DNA from: Rostratula benghalensis
Lineage: Eukaryota; Chordata; Aves; Charadriiformes; Rostratulidae
Length of the DNA: 64,000 nucleotides
Direction: 5' to 3'
Assembly: GCA_013399305.1 (NCBI GenBank)
Contig: VXAI01000190.1
Location: forward strand, 1,067,897-1,131,896
The first letter of the stretch is position 1, and every line of letters starts with the position of its first letter. The translations under genes were made by a program, and so were the position numbers. Positions 22,501-35,275 of the stretch are shown piece by piece. The notes below the pieces were generated by a model, which had not been told where the DNA came from, did no database searches, and saw only the letters and a list, made by a program, of their open reading frames with translations.

Positions 22501-23490
22501 AGTCTCCTTTGCACTATTTTGATTTATAGAGTTAGAGGCCCTGTATTGTGAGTGTTAACGTTTTAAACTGGAGAACCAAGTAAATTTGTTCTGTTTGTAT
22601 GAGGGAGAAAGAGAATGAAAGTAATGTGGTAGTCATAATACAGTCACAGTTCTCTAAAACTTGTTCAGTAAACTGTTTCCTTGCTCTATTAAAATAAAGG
22701 TAGGTAGTTACTGTGCGGTTCCTCCTGCTAGATTTATTTATTTTATTATTATTTTTTTTTAGTAGCATGTGTATGTGATAGAAGATGAAGAGTATTATAA
22801 GGTATAAGCATGCTTATCACGAAAAATCAGTTTGCCCTGCTGAATGCACACCGTAAGGAATGAGCAAGGAAGGAAATAGAATGGATAATGAGGGAATAGC
22901 AGGGATTTGTACCATTTGTGTTTGGGAGCTTGATGGAAACCCAGATATGGGTAAACTGGTATAACAACTGATCTCCCCAGGGGCCAACACCCTCCCCTTC
23001 TATCTCCGGCTGCTCTCCTGGCGGTGGGGAGCCTGTGCGGTCCTGTTGGGCGGGCTGGGACAGGAGCCCTGTGGGGAGCCGTCCCGCAGGGGGTGATGGT
23101 GGGGCCCTGACCCCGTGGGGCTGAAGCTGGGCTGGCCACTGGTTGTGCAAGGTGTGCCTAAGTGGCTCTGCCCCCCCCCCCCCGCCCCGTGCTCGCCGCA
23201 ATCCTGGGTAGCGTCAGGAAGGGATTACCTCATCCCCGGGGAGGCAAGCAGCATCTCAACAAGGGTGGTTTAAATGTAAATAGATTATTAGAGCTGATTT
23301 TGAAATTGCAGTTGCAGTCATAATAATATAATAACTCTATTATAAAATATACGGAATGGTAATCTATGATTTTGATCTTTACATTCAGGAAAGATAAGAG
23401 AACTGGAGAAAATGAGGTGAAGGTGAGCCAGTTCTCTCGGCCTGTCTGGTCTTGGTGGTCAGCAGTAGGACAGGGCTGCCCTTCAGTAAG
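16513..23490. other. Intron 1, 7-kb stretch without recognised CR1
   Basis: This is the longest interval without a CR1 copy. It holds T-rich patches (17217-17245, 20169-20180, 22215-22233, 22352-22390), a GGGGTGGGGGTGGGGGG-type G run at about 18410-18428, and an AT-rich conserved-looking block around 19780-19960. A GC-rich islet lies at about 22975-23235, with a C13 run at 23171-23183. No exon can be supported. Confidence 0.5.
22975..23235. other. Isolated GC-rich islet within intron 1
   Basis: About 260 bases of clearly GC-rich sequence, including C13 at 23171-23183 and several G-runs, sit within strongly AT-rich DNA. Minus-strand frames here are Arg/Pro-rich and look like compositional artefacts. 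It could be an intronic promoter or enhancer, or an old GC-rich insertion. Confidence 0.4.
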
Positions 23491-23938
23491 AACCGTAGAA
23501 TGCTTTGGGTTGGAAGGAACCTTAAAAGGTCAAGTCCCAACCCCTTGCCATGGGCAGGGACACCTCCCACCAGACCAGGTTGCTCAAAGCCCCATCCAGC
23601 CTGGCCTTGAACCCCTCCAGGGATGGGGCAGCCACAGCTTCTCTGGGCAACCTCTTCCAGTGTCTCACCACCCTCACAGGAAAGAATTTCTTCCTGAGAT
23701 CTAATCTAAATTTCCCCTCTTTCGGTTTAAAACCTTTAACTCTTGTCCTATCGCTCCACTCCCTGATAGAGAGTTCCTCCCTATCTCTCCTGTAGCCTCT
23801 TTAGGTACTGGAAGGGGCTCTGAGGTCCCCTTGGAGCCTTCTCCAGGCTGAACAACCCCAACTCTCTCAGTCTGTCTTCATAGGAGAGGTGCTCCAGTCC
23901 TCAGGTCATCTTTGTGGCCCAGTGCTGGGAGGACGGAG
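23491..23938 (-). mobile_element. CR1 LINE fragment, antisense
   Basis: It begins 'agaaccgtagaatgctttgg' and continues 'gttggaaggaaccttaaaag'. It then contains 'gacacctcccaccagaccag', 'ggatggggcagccacagctt' and 'ctcaccaccctcacaggaaa', and runs into the ORF2-derived 'ccttctccaggctgaacaac' and 'ggtcatctttgtggcccagt'. ORF2 is disrupted. Confidence 0.94.
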
Positions 23939-24293
23939 CTTGTGCTGGTTTATCCTGGTGGAAGGTGAAACTGCAGCGTTGGCCTACTTCCAATCACAAA
24001 TTTCCTCGAAACATTAGAAAGCACTTATTTAGCACAGTCACAATACAGATTTAACTGTGAGCGTGAGTCTCTTTGCCCCAAGAGAGTCTAATCTTAACAC
24101 ATACAATTCAAACTAGAAGATGGCAGTTTACTCAAGTGTGGTTTGAAAAAATGTGTGTTAAAGAACCCAAAGTTTCACAATAGTCATGGGCCTCCTTGAG
24201 GTCTAGAGAAAGGGCAGGTAATTAGAAATCCAGAGTGTTTGGCTGAGGTGAAGAATACCACAAAAACTTAGAGCTCTTGGTGTTTTTTAGTTT

Positions 24294-24410
24294 GTCATAG
24301 AATTATAGAAACACAAGGTTGAAAAGGACCTACAAGGTCATCTAGTCCAACTGTCCTCCTATCACCAATACTACCCACTAAGCTACTAAATCACATCTTG
24401 CAGCACCTCA
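24294..24410 (-). mobile_element. Short, diverged CR1 fragment, antisense
   Basis: 'gtcatagaattatagaaaca', then 'ggttgaaaaggacctacaag' and 'gtcatctagtccaactgtcc' are the antisense 3' end of an older CR1 subfamily with a distinct continuation ('atcaccaatactacccacta'). Confidence 0.8.
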
Positions 24411-25517
24411 TCATGTTACAAAAGCCTGTTTGCTCTGTATCTGTTGCAGAGACATTATGTCTACTTGATGGTAATGAAGACCAAAGCCACCTGCAGCACT
24501 TATTATCTTGCCTGCTCCCCCTCGTTGCTGAGTTTGGCTTGGATTCTGTAATTTGTGGTGGCTCCTCTGCAGAGCGTGGTCCGGAGGATGGGAGGGAGTG
24601 CTCTTCCAGGCGTGGTGTTTTGACCCCATTGCTCTAACAGAGCGTGTTTTCCTCTCCCACCCTTTTTTCCCAATGCACAAAACACAGTAGCTTTTCCCTC
24701 TTTGCTACTGCTAGGAACCTTGCTGACAAATTGTGAAATGTGCTGCGGTTTGGAAAGAGCTACAGCTTGTAAAGAGTAGGTAACTTCAGCGGTGTACGTG
24801 GAGGTAGTGTGCTGCAGGTTAAGGCATCAAATATTTATACGATTTAAATGCGTTGTGTAGTACAACTGGTTAAAAAAAAATAAAAAAAAAGAAGTCATTT
24901 AGGTCACAACAGACAAAAGCTTGTCTTTATTTGAGCTCCTGTCAGCTTGGCATGTTTGGGCTCCATTGGTTTTTATCAGTAGTTACGTCACTACACTCAT
25001 ATGGTGTTTCTAATTTTGATGGTTATTAGTGGCTCACAGACACAGGCTATGAATAAAGTATAATCCTGAAGACAAGTGAAAGCACAGCTACATGTCTGGT
25101 AAAAAAAAAATCAAAATTACTGGGGTGGGAATCCCAGAATATCTGTGCGTTTAACAGAAATAGCAAATTGGGAAAATGGCTCACAGCCAAAAGGCAGATC
25201 CCACCAAATCTCAGATTTTGGTTTGAATGCTGTAGCTACACCCTGAAGTTACCAGGCTCGGAGTCCTGCGTGATCTCAGTTAATGCTAGAGCAGTCTCCG
25301 CTTACAGGGTGGTATAAAAGATACCAGAAGTGCGTGCTGTTTGCTCTACTACCTTTTTTTAGTTCTCCCCCACCTCAGTGACTGTTGCTGAAGCAGTGAC
25401 TGTGTGAGTTCAAATGGAGTGAAACTTCTCAAGGAAAAGTTCTGAGGCTGCTTGAGCAGTCGCTGAGGATCACATATTGAGAGCTTTGCAACTGAAAGGG
25501 TGAATGCTCTTTTTGTG
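24411..25517. other. Intron 1 unique sequence
   Basis: There are A-rich patches at about 24871-24890 and 25101-25110. A TATAAAA at 25313-25319 occurs in isolation. No gene is recognised. Confidence 0.5.
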
Positions 25518-25665
25518 GTCCACGACATCACAGAAATCAGCTGATCCAACCTCCTACCACGGAGTAGGGTGCTGGGGCTGTGTCCAGTTGGGTTTTGAAT
25601 ATCTCCAAGAATGGAGCGTCCACAACCTGCCTGGGAAACCTGTGCTGGTGTTTGACCACCCTCAC

Positions 25666-25697
<32 letters not shown>
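25518..25697 (-). mobile_element. Diverged CR1 fragment ending in an expanded A28 run
   Basis: The antisense CR1-like sequence includes 'ttgggttttgaatatctcca', 'agaatggagcgtccacaacc' and 'tttgaccaccctcacagtaa'. In other CR1 copies a short A stretch follows 'cagtaa'; here it has expanded to 28 A residues at 25669-25696. Confidence 0.75.
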
Positions 25698-25700
<3 letters not shown>

Positions 25701-28700
25701 GTATGTTTAAGTGGGGTTTCCTTGTGTTTCAGTCTGTGCTTGTTGCCTCTTGTCAAAGCATTGTAAGTGGCAACCCTCATACACTATTCTTACTGGAAGG
25801 TTGTCCAAGAGGAGTGCTAACTAGTACCCAAGATGGACAACCTGATGGAGAAAGCTGGGGTACTCTGTGACCTTAGCTAAATGGCTCAGCGTATTTATCT
25901 GAAAAAGGATGGTTAAGGGAAGGTGTTAGTTAACCTTAAGTAACAAAGCTGGCAGCTAAAAAAAAAATCACATAATCATTTACTTGAGGACATCCGACCT
26001 TGCAGTGATTCTTTGGAAGAACTTTAATACTCTCAACAAAAAACCCCCTTACTGCTTCTGTGGAAAGGCAAGGCAGTAAACTTGATATCAGAAAGATGGA
26101 AACTCTCTCCAGTGGAAGCTGTTTCCAATGTCTCACCTTACAAATTCTGCTGGTGGTGTCTCTGAGAAAGTGAAAAGCATTTGTTGTTTGCAGGAGGAGC
26201 CCTTCTGTGTGCTCAAGAATCTCAGCAGTGGCTTTTTTCTCCAAATTCTGACAAAGATTCTTGGCTAGTTGTCATCTAGGGTCTAGGGGTTTTTTTGGTT
26301 TGGGTGTTGGGTTTTTTTGCTTTTTGATGGGAGCTTTATTAAGCAGGTTTGAAAAGACACCTTGTAGTTGTGTTCTTCATCTTCCTTGGGACAAGCAAGT
26401 AATGAGAATTATGGGCAACACCTTTTTCATCATCCACAGCAGTTCATCAAATAAAGCAGTCTCTTGGTATCCTGAGTTGCTGCTAATTAATGCATTTTCC
26501 TGTCCTTCCCTTCACTGAGCAGCCTTTTAGGCTGAGTTAATTGGCATGACCTTGTACACGTGGTGGTGCTTTAAATGAAACTTGTGATTTAAGGGCTCAA
26601 TAAAAGCTATTGGAGAAAAATCACTTATTTTAAAATGGTTTTGTGAGACTCCAGGATTATCTGGTATTTTACATAACCTATTACTTACGCGGATGGCAAG
26701 CTATTATTATACAGTCGTACTTCTTTTTTTTTCTCCAATGAAAGTTCATAAACTCTCATTAAAGTGTCCAAATTCACATGAAGGCAGCCAAACTGGCATT
26801 TGATAAAGCTGTATTTAAAGCTCTTGGCAGGACTTTTCCCATATGAAAGATGTTATGTGTAAGCTCTTGGAATAAAACTTTAAAAAGTTTTGAGACAACA
26901 ATTCTAAAGACCACCAGACCGTCGTAAACTTAAGAGATTTGAATGCTATGTCACAGTTTTGTGTCAGAGTTCTCTTGTCTTACACCATCTTTGTATTGTA
27001 CACACAAATTGATTTATTTGTTTTTTAGTGGTTACAACACCTCTGGGAAATATCCATTGGATAAGCTTGTAACCTGAGGTATTTGGCACCTCTGCTTTCT
27101 GCTGTGGAACCTCACAAAAATGGGGTTCGCTGTGAAGTCTGGCCTTAAGTATTTGAGCATAATGGATGATTATTTTAATATATTTTTCCCTATTGTGTTT
27201 CTAAGGGGAATAGCTGTAGCCTGTGGAATACATCCTGTTTTCACTGCAGCAGAGAAACCCTTGCTTTTTTTTTTTTTTTTTTTCTTTTTGTAATACCTAC
27301 TATTTTTCTTCTTTGTTAAGGCTGCCCACATCTGACCCAGGACTCCTTAAAGCCAAAGGCTAACAGAGATGTGTTCCTTTGTTTTCTTACCAGAGAGGAA
27401 AAGGTTGGGGGTTTGTTTTTTTTAAACGAGTTAGTTTTCCCTGTGGTGTTTTCAATCAAACCTTGGGTATGTGTTGCAAAAAAAACCTCCAACCATACCA
27501 ACCCCTAACAACAACAACAAAAAAACCAAACAAAAAAGCCCCCACCAGATGAAAACAACTGATTGACTTTGTCCAGACTGTAAGGAAACCAAAGTAGTGA
27601 AGGCAGTTTGTCCTAAAAACATATATTCTGATTTTGTTCTTCTAATCTGTATCATTAGTGGTGTGGATCAAGAACCTAATTCACAGTCATTTTAAAAAGA
27701 ATTATATTCCTTGCTACACGTTTTCGTAGAAGTCTGTCACAGAGCTAGAATTTTTTTGCCTGTTTCTTGTTTGCGTTTAAGGTCAAGAAGACAGGGAGGG
27801 GTGAAAGTCTGCGTTGACTTAGGATTTGCATTTTCCAACATTGGTTTTGACCTTGAGTTGCTAAGTCTGAACTTGGAACAAAAGAGCTTTATAGCAGCGG
27901 TTGATGGATGGGTTGTAATATTGAAGTCTTCCCTCCCCCATGCTCAGTCCCCGGATAAACTGGAGGGCTGTCTTCCTAGGGAAGAGCCTGCTGGCTTCAG
28001 GAGTTAAAAAAGCTGAGGCTGGCACTTTGGGAGGGTGTCTGTAATAGAGAAGATGTAGGAGAGAGGGGAAAAATGACAAGCATGTAGGTAAGTTCTGGTT
28101 TTCTTTTTTTACTACTTTTTAATTATTTTTTTTTTAATTTCTTCTAATGATGTGTGTTGGTGTCCCCCAACGTTTCCTAATTACGTAGCAGTTTTAGATC
28201 AGCCTCTTGCCCATCTATTGCTGAGGAGATGCTATTATAGTCCTCTTAACTTCTCTCTGCAAACAGCTTGCTTTGTGTGTGGATTGTGGAACATTGTTGG
28301 GTTTTTTTTATTTATACTTTTATAAAATGTCTTTTTGAGTCACACACCTTTCCAGCTTTTCCCCATTTATCACAGTAGCTATAGCTATGGCAGGTTTGTG
28401 TTTTTGGCAAAAGTGCTGAGATTATCCCTTGTTCTTCTCCACTGGAATGCTATAAAACCAGAGAGGGGGGGGTGTTTTGGGAGGAGGGGGGAATTGCCAG
28501 CAGTGGAAGAAGCAGCCCGAACGGCGTTAGGTCTGGGGGTGCTCTGGAAGCTCGATTTTGCAATATTGAAATTTGAAAACGGAGTTCCTCCCGTCTAAGG
28601 ATCCCCCTTGAGTTTTTGATCAAGCTTTATTAAAACTTGTTAATGAGCATGGTGAGAGAGCGGGACTGCTGTAGGGCAGTAGTGGGATAAGTGATGCTGC

Positions 28701-29954
28701 GTCAGCGATGCCGCAGGCTGGCACTGTGACTCCCAGCTGGGCTTCTGCCAGTGGTCTGGGGTGACCCGAGATCAGAAAGTGGGGGGGAGGACGTGGCTAC
28801 CTGTGCTGTCATCACTGTCATATCCAGCTGATGTCTCGTTTGTGTTTAATTAACGAGTTTTGCTGTGGATGGAAAAGATAAAGCAGTTACAAGAACAGAG
28901 GTGTTTTGCTGGAGAGAATTTTAGGGGGAAAAAACCCCCCTCGAATGTGAAAAATCAACAAAAGGTAAAATGGGGATGAAATCCTATGAGTAGTACCGGG
29001 GCTTATAGTGGTCGCTGTGAGACCTCTAAAATGACCAGCACCCTGGTCCTGTAAGATTACCAAATCTCCTCTAATATGATTTAAGGCTAGCCTGAAGGTT
29101 AGAGACGTTCTTCCTCTGCAAGTCTTGAAAGGACAGATCTTGATTTTTGGAGACTGGAAATAGTCTTACTGAATTGGTGGATGCAGAAGAATGGACTGGT
29201 GAGAAAAGAACTGGGAAACCTCTGTATGAGAATACAACCACGACAAAAAAAAAAAAAACACCCCAAAATAAAATCCTTAAATGGAAGAGCAACATCACTT
29301 CTTTGAAGGTTGATGTTTCAAAGTGAGCCACAGCGTAGGTGTTCTCACTCGTCAATGTCACTAGGGCTTTGAGAGTGACAGAATTCCCATCTTACACTCA
29401 AGACGAAGAAAATCCAATAAACTCAAGTGGCACATCCACTAGTTTACCAACTAGTATCAGTGCCTTGCATCTTGCTCCTGCTGAAAGAGGATGTCCCAAT
29501 GGATATCTCCAGTTCATAGGCTGCACAAGTCTGATCTGGCTGGATTTGACTTGCCTGCTGTGGAACTTTGCTTTGATCGGTTTGGCTTTGATGAGTAGGG
29601 CATCAGTGGCCAAACCTACCCACTGGATCTGAGGAGGGAAGGGTGTAGGAGTGCCTGGTATTTTGCAGACTTGGGTTGATTTTGACAATTAAGACAACTT
29701 TAATGATAAAGGAAAAGAATTACTTTATTCCTTGTAATATTCCGTAGACGTTTATATACAAGGCATTGTTTTTCACCCCAGCATTATATGAAATTAGTAT
29801 TTTTATTATCATTATGATATTTCATTTTGGTGCACTAGGAAATTCATCACAGAATGACCTTCCCTAATGTTCAATGTTGGAGTGATCCAGAGGTGTCTTG
29901 AATTTTCTGTTTGCCTGCTTGGCTACGTGTGTGTCCAGAGATAGTCTTTGCAAT
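25698..29954. other. Intron 1 unique sequence
   Basis: Contents are T-rich tracts at 26705-26735, 27267-27295 and 28105-28138, an A13 tract at 29245-29260, and a Maf/AP-1-like sequence TGCTGCGTCAGC at 28695-28706. No exon is supported. Confidence 0.5.
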
Positions 29955-30531
29955 GTGATGAGTAGGACTGGAGAGGTGATCGTCCCCATCTCCTTGGCAC
30001 TGGTGAGGCCCCACCTCAAGTGCTGTGTCCAGTTTTGGGTTCCTTATCACAAAAAAGACATTGAGGTGCTGGAGCGGGTCCAGAGAAGGGCAATGGAGCT
30101 GGTGAGGGGTCTGGAGAACAAGTCTTATGAGGAGAGGCTGAGGGAGCTGGGGGTGTTTAACCTGGAGAAAAGGAGGCTGAGGTGAGTCCTTCTTGCTCTC
30201 TACAACTCTCTGAAAGGAGGGTGTAGAGAGGTGGAGGTTGGTCTCTCCTTCCAAGTCACAGGCAATGGGACAAGAGGAAATGACCTCAAGTTGTTCCAGG
30301 GGAGGTTCAGATTGGATATCAGGAAGAATGTTTACACGGAAAGGGTTACTAAACATTGGAATGGGCTGTCCAGGGCAGTGGTTGAGGCACCATCCCTGGA
30401 GGTATTCAACAGATGGGTTGACACAGTGCTCAGTGACAGGATTTGGTGATGGATTTTTATCAGAGTAGGTTGATGGTTGGACTAGATGCTCTTAAAGGTC
30501 CCTTCCAACCTAGACAATTCTACAATTCTAA
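29955..30531 (+). mobile_element. CR1 LINE fragment with ORF2 remnant
   Basis: This sense copy is of the same subfamily as the one at 3400. It includes 'gaggccccacctcaagtgct', ORF2 traces ([43 protein letters not shown]) up to a stop near 30185, then 'caggaagaatgtttacacgg' and the 3' block 'agacaattctacaattctaa'. The final octamer is degraded. ORF2 is split between two frames. Confidence 0.93.
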
Positions 30532-32267
30532 CCCCTTTGCAAACTGATCAAAGAATGGTTTTACCACATGAATTGGTGACGGATCTAACGTACATGCATG
30601 TACCTTCGTGTCATATGTCTGAGGATTTCTGTGGAAAGGGTCAAATGCTTTTTGACTTCAGCGAAAGAAATTTTGCAAAAGATGTGCATGTGATCACCCC
30701 CCAAAGATTAATTGCTCTCAAATGCTTATCCCAGCTGAGTTATGTAAGATGCATCTCTGAAAGATTCCCAATAAAAAAGCTTGTGAATGGTAGATGGAAA
30801 TGTCTGCAGTGGCTTTTGAAATGTTAGATGTGGAGAGTGCTAATGGGAAAAATACTTGACATCACTCCTAAGATAAAGATAGGGTCTAGAATTTTTTAGG
30901 CCTTTGAGTTTAACTCCCACTGATTTAAAAATTTGAGGCCTTGCTATAAATTGTTCCTTATGCTTCTGGCAGAACAAAAGTTGAGTGTGTTCAAAGAAAT
31001 TAGATTAAGACTGAGAGGTGAAAAATGCTGTACTGAAAGGGGTGTGCGTAATTCCAACAGCTGCATGTGAAAATCTGCTATAATACACTTCAGATTGCAC
31101 GATAGGGTGCTATTTCTGGGTACCCCAATAAGGATATTTTTTTTGGCAGCAGAGTGCTTAACACTTTTTCTTGGTTACACAGTCTTAAATTTTTTGAGGG
31201 CTTTTTCCTGGCAACCCACAAATTGGAAATGGGCAAACACTGAGCTGAACGTGTAGAAGTTTTCAGTGTGTAAAGAAAATTTACAATTACATTTCAGGGT
31301 TTATGATACCTGCAGATCATAGAAAAAGTGAGGAATTTTCTGTAGTTTTGACTGAAATTGGAGGTTGCAGAGGTGTAACCTTTCCAAGGGGGTTGGTTAC
31401 TTTGGGAGTGCTGAGATCAGCACTGACTTGGGAGCCCTGTGCCTGCTGTATGCAGGGCATGAGTAAAAATCAACAATTTCTCTACTTGGATGTAAAGGAA
31501 ACACAGCAAAACATTTGTTGTGGTAAAAGAAAGCATACCTGAACACAGGCAAGAGTGAGATCTCCAATCCAGATAGGCAGACAGCCTGTGCTTATCTTGG
31601 CCAGGTTCAGGTTTGCTACTACCTCGAGAAAAGCTTTTAATGATGAGGCTGCTCACAAGAACTGCTCTGTGATGCTACAATTACTCCATGAGCTGACGTT
31701 ACTCCCTGTGACATGCACTGCCATGGTCATGTGTCCTTGTGTTGGCCTCTGTTTGTCCATCGCTTCTTGGTCAGCCTCTTGAATGGGATCAGGCCATCCG
31801 TGGTTTTGGCCTACGCGTGGCAGTGGTGGCTTTCAGGTCTCAGTAGCCTGTGCCCAGCTGTGGCAGGAGAAGTTTGGCCCTCATATGCCATGTCAATGGC
31901 AACTCTGTGCTGGCTCACAGCAGTCCCCCTTCCTCTCCCACCCAGGAAGCAGCACTCCAGAGAGACTTGTCCAGTAGGCTACTGGTGGAACCACTCCTGC
32001 TTCAGTTATAGACTGGTTTCTTCTGGGATGCTGAGAAGATCTTGGTGTTGGTGCAAATAAAAATAAAATCAGACCTCATCTGTTTGTGCCCGGCTCACCA
32101 GTATTAAGTGCAGCTGATGGACTTTCTGGTGTTCTGTTTTCTCTAGAAACAGAAACCAGCAAGCTTTACTGGGCTAGGTATTCTGTTTCCAGTGAGGGAC
32201 ATCACACAGACCTTGAGATACTGGGAAGCTGGAATAATGGGGCTTGAATGACTCTTAAAAAAAAAAA
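30532..32267. other. Intron 1 unique sequence
   Basis: No repeat, RNA or exon is recognised. The A12 run at 32258-32269 abuts the following CR1. Confidence 0.5.
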
Positions 32268-32412
32268 AAGGAGCTGTAGCTGCCCCATGCCTGGAGGGGT
32301 TCAAGGCCAGGCTGGATGGGGCTTTGAGCAACCTGGTCTGGTGGGAGGTGTCCCTGCCCATGGCAAGGGGCTGGAACTGGATGATTTTTAATGTCCCTTA
32401 CTCAAACCGTCC
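32268..32412 (+). mobile_element. CR1 LINE 3' fragment
   Basis: It opens 'ggagctgtagctgccccatg' immediately after an A12 run. It continues with 'aacctggtctggtgggaggt' and 'aactggatgatttttaatgt', with a decayed terminus. Confidence 0.92.
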
Positions 32413-32588
32413 TACAGTTGAAACAGGTATGGATTTCAGTGAAGTAAGTGTCATGCAGAACTGAAATTTATAAAGCTCTGAAAAATCATGTGGGCTTTCT
32501 TGTGCTGAGGAAAGAGATGTTAGTCCACACTTGCATTCATTGAAAAAGTCATCTACTTTTTGCTCTTCTGTCTTGGTGTGTGTATACA

Positions 32589-32589
<1 letters not shown>

Positions 32590-32619
<30 letters not shown>
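32590..32619. repeat. A30 homopolymer
   Basis: Thirty A residues follow 'gtgtgtatacac'. No retrocopy body or target-site duplication is evident upstream, so it is listed as a simple repeat. Confidence 0.9.
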
Positions 32620-32620
<1 letters not shown>

Positions 32621-35048
32621 CAGTAATGACCCAGAGGAAGTGCTACCACGACTCCACAGAAGGACAGGCAAAGTCACTGGTTGCCTTGGAGGGTGGTACA
32701 GGCCACGTGTGGGGCACCTTGCAGCTCCTGGTGAGCAAACCTGGGGAAGGATTTGAGCAAGCCTGGCTAAATGCTGCTGTTTGGGGTTGCTGCCAGTTAA
32801 AAGGAGTTAGAGGAAGCCCCTGGTTTTGGTGGTGCTCAAGAGGAAGACATCAAACGGGAGCCAGCTCGGGTACTTTGTTGGCCGGCCCTCCATCGCTTTA
32901 TGACCACCGGGTGTTGGCAGCACCGCTTTCCACTGCTTCAACGCCAGTGGCAACATTTTGAAAAAGTATCCTGTTCCAAAATAAATGTTCACATGCAGAT
33001 TTGCTGAGAATTAACACAAAGTGTGAAATGAAAACAGATTTAGTTATTTTGGTGTAAGTTGGTATGTAGTTCAACTCTCCGTAACCACTCCCAAAGGATA
33101 TAATAAATACTGGAGTGTTTAAATATAAGGCTTCATATTTTCTTTAATACAGGGTTTTGAGTAAAGTGAACTGAACTATTGTTAACTCTGTGCAGTGGTT
33201 AATGGTATACGTATGTTTTCAGGATTTTTCTTCAGCTTATGGGTTGATAGTCCTCTGTCAGGAGAAAAAAGAAAAAACCCACTGTGTTTACGAATGCATT
33301 AATCTAAAACAGATTTTTATTATTATTATTAAATAGTCATTCATTGTCTTAAGATCAGATCTACAGTGGTGGTGTGTTTAGGGTTTCTTTACAAGTAATA
33401 ACAACAGCAAAAAGCAACAAAACCCCCACTACTAAAGTTTATCCTGTTCTCCTCACAGTCCATAAAATAAAGTACACCATTTTCTCTCCTAACTTCTGCC
33501 TCCCCCAGAAGAAAATATTTATGACATTATTTTTAGCTCAGAAGCAATTTAGAAATTACAGGTTGAGTTTTATTAACCTCCTTCCCAGCCTCCTGCTACC
33601 TATAAGCGTGTGTGGCCTGCTCCCCTGTATGGAGCCATTCACGTTATTGCCAGCTGAAATCTCTTCTGGGCAACATAATTCCCCGAAGTAGCACTTTTTT
33701 TTTTTTTTTTTTTTTTAAATTTCTGAAACTGTGAATGTCTCAGCACTATGTGTTTGTGATGATAGTGGTGTTTTCAACCATGACAGTGTTACTCTAATTC
33801 ACACACACGTAGAACGATGCTCTTCTTTTGAGGCGCTCGGTTTTACTCTCTCCGTAATTAAAGTTCAGCTGAATAACTATGAAGACTAGCCCAGCTTGTC
33901 CTTGTTTTATGTTGTTTGGGCAGTTCTTCCTCTGTAGGACATGCATTACATTTTGAAGATCAGCAGAGTTTCAGAAGTTATTTACTCACAAGCTGTATTT
34001 ACCAATAGAGAAAGTACAGGTTTTTACGCAGAATTTGCACAAATCTGTATAATATATGTATCTTACTGGTCAATATCAGCACTGGTTTCTTTAATCAGAT
34101 TTACTAATTGTAATTAATAGTCTGAAGCTTTTTGGCAAAGTCAGTATTGGAAGTATTTGCAACTCTTAAATCCTGGAGATGGCACCTAAAAAACCTGAGT
34201 GGTTTTGATGTGTTTTATCTCGGTACCTCCAAATCCTGCTCAATGTGTACCATTTTCCAGAGGGGACCGGGGGCGGAGGTTGGCTTGTTCATCCCCTTCC
34301 CTCCCTTACAGGATAAGGAGTGTACAGCTCATCTGACTGTAGCTGGAAACAGCTGCTAAACTTTCATCTGTTAATTGCCCGGTCACTGAGGACTGAACGG
34401 CTGTAGCATCTGTTAGTCATTATATCTTGTTTAAAAAGAAGCCAGTAAGAAAAAATCTAGGAGGGAGAAAAAGAGCAAGATACTGGCTTAGAAGCACTGA
34501 ATTGATAACAAATGTTCTATTCCTGGTTTCTTTGCTGCCATGGAAGCCTTGTACCTTCATACAAATAATATAAATGTCTTTCATCACCTGTTAAATGAAG
34601 TCTGTGCCTGCTGCTTGCAGGTTCTTTGATTATTTTTAGTTTATACCTGTATCGGTAGAAACCTTTGAAAATCCTTTGGCTTGTTTTTTCTTTCCTCTGC
34701 CTGTGATGATGTATTTCTTTGTTGTTTTTTGTGTTGTTTTTTTTTCCAGCCGTGGGATGCTATCAAGCTTTTCTTTAGATGCCTTCTTGCTTTACTTTCT
34801 AAAGTGTGGCGGCACAGGGAGCAGAGAGAGAGGCAGAAGCTGGAGCCTGCATCGAAAGGCTGGGGAAGGCAGCACCAACAGCTTGAGAGGTGTTACTACA
34901 CCTGTGTCCCTTGGGCTTGGTTTTACTAGATGAGGAATAATGTCCGTGCTGGAGATGTGATGGTTAGTTCACCTCACGTAAGCTTTGGCAGTGCCCACCT
35001 TAACAGCTTCTACCCTCTCTCCAGTGTCATAGCTCAGCACCAAAGTGA
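32620..35048. other. Intron 1 unique sequence
   Basis: Contents are a T22-like run at about 33696-33716 and an (ATT)n patch at 33318-33332. No exon or named repeat is seen. Confidence 0.5.
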
Positions 35049-35275
35049 TCACGGAATCACAGAATGGTTTGGGTTGGAAAGGGCTTTAAAGGTCACCCAG
35101 TTCCATCCCCCCTGCCATGGGCAGGGACACCTCCCACCAGAGCAGGTTGCTCCAAGCCCCATCCAGCCTGGCCTTGAACCCCTCCAGGGATGGGGCAGCC
35201 ACAGCTTCTCTGGGCAACCTCTTCCAGTGCCTCACCACCCTCACAGGAAAGAATTTCTTCCTAACATCTAATCTA
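35049..35275 (-). mobile_element. CR1 LINE 3' fragment, antisense
   Basis: It begins 'gatcacggaatcacagaatg', then 'gtttgggttggaaagggctt'. It continues to 'gacacctcccaccagagcag' and 'ctcaccaccctcacaggaaa', ending near 'cttcctaacatctaatctaa'. Confidence 0.94.

Noticed and set aside
26060..26175. Possible very old CR1 fragment
   Set aside because: Some words resemble CR1 ('gatatcagaaagatg') but the two halves suggest opposite orientations; the match is too weak to call.
29871..30356. 161-codon minus-strand frame
   Set aside because: It is again the antisense shadow of a CR1 copy, matching the shadow at 3372-4178.
32590..32619. A30 as evidence of a processed pseudogene
   Set aside because: The upstream sequence has no gene-like frame or duplication, and A-tailed retrocopies are rare in birds because CR1 does not readily mobilise polyadenylated RNAs.
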